A stretch of DNA of 64,000 nucleotides, taken from contig NZ_BMEC01000002.1 of NCBI RefSeq assembly GCF_014636295.1, positions 372,001-436,000 on the forward strand. The letters are read 5' to 3'. Every line of letters begins with the position of its first letter. Position 1 is the first letter of the stretch. The position numbers and the translations under genes were made by a program. This document shows, piece after piece, positions 63,269 through 64,000 of the stretch. Source of the stretch: Marivirga lumbricoides (lineage in GTDB: Bacteria > Bacteroidota > Bacteroidia > Cytophagales > Cyclobacteriaceae). The notes below the pieces were generated by a model. It saw nothing but the letters and a program-made list of their open reading frames with translations, did no database searches and was not told where the DNA came from.

Positions 63269-63540
63269 AAAGTTTTTTTCAAAGATTTTAAAAGGTTCAT
63301 TAATTAGGTCAAGAGTCGTTTATATTTCTATTAAACTCCAGCAAATCTTTCCGGCATATCCTGTATATAGAAATATTCTAAAAGCCTTTTTAGGAAATTA
63401 AAAACTGCACTTAAATCATCTGGAAGCTAATGGCGGGTGAATGGCGGGTAAAGTAATGCCCTATGTTTTGATTTTTTTTCAGCCTGTTGTGAAATTGCTT
63501 GCAGTTAAAATCAATCACAACATTTTAAATTTATTGAACA

Positions 63541-64000
63541 ATGAAAAAGTATAAAAGCAAACTTACCAACCAGATCATAATTACCCTAATTATATGTTTT
63601 CTATTGTATCCTTTTTCAAACTTTGCTTGCACCACCGTAAGTGCCATTGCCAGAAATGGTCATGTTTGGAATGCTAATAATGAAGACGGGCCGAAAGGAA
63701 TTGCCAACTTTCTAAACGTATTTCCAAAATTAGACAACACTAAATATGGCTACTTCACGCTGTCTTATATGTCTCCTCGTAATGGCACAGGTGGAAGTAT
63801 TCAGGGTGGAATGAATGAGGCCGGACTTACTTTTGACTTTGATGCGATTGACTGGGTAGAAGATTTTGATCCATCGAACAGAAAAGTTTTTCCATCTGGT
63901 AATGATGCTATATTACCACACATACTGGCCAACATGAGCACAGTAGAGGAAGTTATTGCTTTCTTTACAACCTACTGGTTTCAGAATGGCTTTAGAGGTG
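63541..64000 (+). CDS. Ntn-type linear amide hydrolase, 3' end cut by window edge
   Basis: At least 153 aa. Signal peptide (IIITLIICFLLYPFSNFA) is followed by CTTVSAIARNGHVWNANNEDGP: cleavage at A-C would expose Cys as N-terminal nucleophile, as in choloylglycine hydrolase and acyl-CoA:6-aminopenicillanate acyltransferase-like (C45/C59) enzymes. GGMNEAGLTFDFDAI is a further landmark. The ORF is open at the window end. ATG 63541 is the only good start. It should act on an amide or acyl amino acid in the periplasm. Confidence 0.8.
   Translation, partial: MKKYKSKLTNQIIITLIICFLLYPFSNFACTTVSAIARNGHVWNANNEDGPKGIANFLNVFPKLDNTKYGYFTLSYMSPRNGTGGSIQGGMNEAGLTFDFDAIDWVEDFDPSNRKVFPSGNDAILPHILANMSTVEEVIAFFTTYWFQNGFRG

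Noticed and set aside
63255-63401. 48-codon frame overlapping the end of the metalloprotease
   Set aside because: It overlaps another gene out of frame, is short and basic, and has no recognisable features; possible but unsupported.
1-64000. tRNA or rRNA genes
   Set aside because: No cloverleaf with CCA-type ends or rRNA signature was recognised on either strand by eye; a covariance search would be needed to exclude them fully.

Overview
The window comes from a low-GC member of the Bacteroidota. It carries type IX secretion sorting domains, SusD-era style acidic lipoproteins, Bacteroidota AraC, Crp and HxlR regulators and a C-terminal 'YPNP/APNP' sorting signature, which together suggest a marine or soil Cytophagales-like bacterium. 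No rRNA or tRNA gene was seen.

Left part (about 0.4 to 24.4 kb, with decayed traces to about 40 kb): an integron-like gene cassette array. A tyrosine recombinase (418-1548) is followed 45 bases later by a hairpin ending in a perfect GTTRRRY core (GTTAGGC). After it come mostly single-gene cassettes, nearly all on the + strand, separated by about 75-430 base imperfect palindromes. Each palindrome starts with a YAAC-type core and ends with a GTT core. The strongest evidence is that the core at the start of a cassette is complementary to the core at the end of the same cassette (for example 10 of 10 bases for the beta-lactamase-fold cassette and 12 of 13 for the GH31 cassette). This is the signature left when cassettes circulate as rings and attC sites are rebuilt from their two ends. 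Cargo: a DJ-1 lipoprotein, short-chain dehydrogenase plus AraC, a sialate esterase-type hydrolase, a Cass2/GyrI-like drug-binding protein, two penicillin-binding-protein-like serine hydrolases (one also present as a truncated duplicate), a broken GH31 glycosidase, MerR/SDR/metallo-beta-lactamase fold, an AAA NTPase, Crp/SDR, a CHAP protein and a DinB-like protein. The array is scarred by an IS1182-like element with two indels, by minus-strand group II intron remnants that abut attC cores, and by a 425-base tandem repeat block.

Middle part (24.4 to 43.4 kb): small accessory operons, many pairing a regulator with a reductase or stress enzyme: SDR-AraC; WYL regulator-DUF1761-YdeI; DUF1003-MscS; AraC-siderophore-interacting protein-CDF efflux; nitroreductase plus royal-jelly-like protein divergent from HxlR; FGE-like protein; Crp-cupin-darcynin-SDR-DoxX. 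Some eroded attC-like sites remain between them. Several broken genes lie here (a Crp-like pseudogene, an IS110 relic, a TM-regulator/beta-lactamase chimera).

Right part (43.4 to 64 kb): more ordinary chromosome. A large FG-GAP type IX substrate is followed by an ECF sigma factor/anti-sigma-like membrane protein pair and three lipoproteins whose upstream regions share TTCCAACCTTT-N14-G[A/T]C, a likely promoter for that sigma factor. Then come redox and detoxification units (azoreductase/LysR, peroxiredoxin, epoxide-hydrolase-like, nitroreductase, VOC-EVE-MarR), a decayed amidohydrolase, a matrixin-type metalloprotease and the start of an Ntn-type amide hydrolase cut by the window edge.
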